Origin: an uncultured Lachnospiraceae bacterium
GTDB lineage: Bacteria; Bacillota; Clostridia; Lachnospirales; Lachnospiraceae
Direction: 5' to 3'
Assembly (NCBI GenBank): GCA_902783305.1
Contig: CACZQU010000329.1
Location: 1 to 7,285, forward strand
DNA length: 7,285 bases
A program made the translations under genes and the position numbers. Of the stretch, positions 6,969 to 7,285 are shown piece by piece (the first letter of the stretch is position 1; every line of letters begins with the position of its first letter). The notes below the pieces were generated by a model, which had not been told where the DNA came from, did no database searches, and saw nothing but the letters and a program-made list of their open reading frames with translations.

Positions 6969-7022
6969 AAAAAAACGAAAAAAACCGAAAAAGGCTGAAA
7001 AAACGGAAAAAAGCCGAAAAAA
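6969..7022. other. Six phased A-tracts (predicted curved DNA)
   Basis: Runs of 5-7 adenines start at 6969, 6978, 6988, 6998, 7007 and 7017, separated by short C/G-rich spacers. The spacing of 9-10 bases is close to one helical turn, the arrangement known to bend DNA. It lies between the foldase stop and the terminator hairpin. On the minus strand the same bases are successive T-runs just past that hairpin, which would help terminate transcription arriving from the right. Confidence 0.72.
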
Positions 7023-7031
7023 GGCTGTATA

Positions 7032-7118
7032 AAAGACCGGTTTTCTCTTGCCATCCATACCGGAAGACTCTGTTCAGAGGATTCAGGGGTATGGCATGGA
7101 GAAAACCGGTCTTTGTTT
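7032..7118 (+). terminator. Long, probably bidirectional intrinsic terminator
   Basis: AAAGACCGGTTTTCTC (7032-7047) and GAGAAAACCGGTCTTT (7099-7114) are perfect 16-bp inverted arms. Further pairing inside, CCATCCATACC (7051-7061) with GGTATGGCATGG (7088-7099), lengthens the stem past a bulge; it shares base 7099 with the outer arm, so the junction can shift. CTCTG-TT-CAGAG can close the tip. The U-rich end for plus-strand transcripts is CTTTGTTTAT; for minus-strand transcripts it is CTTTTATA followed by more T-runs. It is placed to end the foldase transcript, about 85 nt past its stop, and perhaps a convergent one. Confidence 0.82.
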
Positions 7119-7119
7119 A

Positions 7120-7285
7120 TCATCTGATGTTCTGCCCGCCGTACTGGCTCCTGGCAGCATAAACCGACAGATTTTTTTCGCTTTTCCGCACCCGGATTAG
7201 GAGCAGTGCATAAATAACCTGCACAGATGACGTAGGATAAATTCGTCCAGGCAAGGCGGAGGAATGAGTCGATGCGGGCATCGAC
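7120..7285 (-). CDS. Possible 3' end of a convergent gene (weak)
   Basis: A minus-strand frame is open from the right edge of the window to a double stop whose first codon, TGA, lies at 7120-7122. Its last residues read SEKNLSVYAARSQYGGQNIR, which has ordinary protein composition. It ends directly against the bidirectional hairpin, where a convergent gene would be expected to end. Against it, the first 20 or so codons (on the right) overlap a palindromic repeat-like sequence and read like non-coding DNA, and no family is recognised. It could equally be an open stretch within a dispersed repeat. Confidence 0.22.
   Translation of the reverse strand, partial: SMPASTHSSALPGRIYPTSSVQVIYALLLIRVRKSEKNLSVYAARSQYGGQNIR
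7238..7285. repeat. Palindromic repeat-like element cut by the window edge
   Basis: The last 18 bases form a perfect hairpin, GTCGATG (7268-7274), loop CGGG, CATCGAC (7279-7285). It is preceded by AAATTCGTCCAGGCAAGGCG and a GGAGGAATGA spacer. The composition differs from the neighbouring sequence and resembles one arm of a REP-like intergenic palindrome. I infer that the second arm lies just beyond the window. Confidence 0.4.

Noticed and set aside
6943..7032. A Lys-rich frame just after the foldase stop reading VKKRKKPKKAEKTEK, which could be a basic tail added by frameshifting
   Set aside because: It has no start codon, no slippery site stands at the foldase stop, and A-tracts separated by CG spacers give such codons by chance.
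6674..7123. A 149-codon Phe-rich minus-strand frame
   Set aside because: The Phe runs come from the complement of the A-tracts, and it crosses both terminator arms and the foldase C-terminus.

Overview
The window looks like a chromosomal housekeeping region of a Gram-positive Clostridia-type bacterium, most likely Lachnospiraceae. This rests on the pth-mfd pair followed by a PrsA-type foldase lipoprotein, a gene order I know from Clostridia, together with strong AGGAGG-like ribosome binding sites, a moderate GC content and a lipoprotein signal peptide. No taxonomic search was possible.

Bases 1-5114 hold four plus-strand genes packed like one operon: the 3' end of a COG0523/CobW-type GTPase (1-233), a second divergent P-loop GTPase whose C-terminus resembles the TIGR03943/DUF1980 (YcgQ-like) domain (250-1203), peptidyl-tRNA hydrolase pth (1222-1797) and transcription-repair coupling factor mfd (1794-5114). 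Gaps are 16 and 18 nt, and pth and mfd overlap by ATGA. The two GTPases probably belong to a metal-handling or permease-associated module upstream. pth and mfd serve translation (recycling peptidyl-tRNA) and DNA repair (removing stalled RNA polymerase and recruiting UvrA).

Bases 5115-5413 are non-coding as far as I can tell. They hold a GC-rich hairpin just after mfd, a near-consensus sigma-A promoter (TTGCCT-17-TATACT), and a leader of about 140 nt with two strong, mutually exclusive hairpins. These precede a PrsA/SurA-like lipoprotein (5414-6946, 510 aa). Its parvulin-like domain is split by five and a half copies of an 18-residue acidic Glu/Ala repeat and lacks the usual parvulin histidines. 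Its C-terminus is a second acidic tail built on an 8-residue repeat.

Bases 6947-7285 hold six helically phased A-tracts, a long hairpin with perfect 16-bp arms that can terminate transcription from both sides, a weakly supported open frame entering from the right on the minus strand, and at the very edge a palindromic sequence that looks like one half of a dispersed repeat. The expected downstream partner spoVT is not visible within the window.
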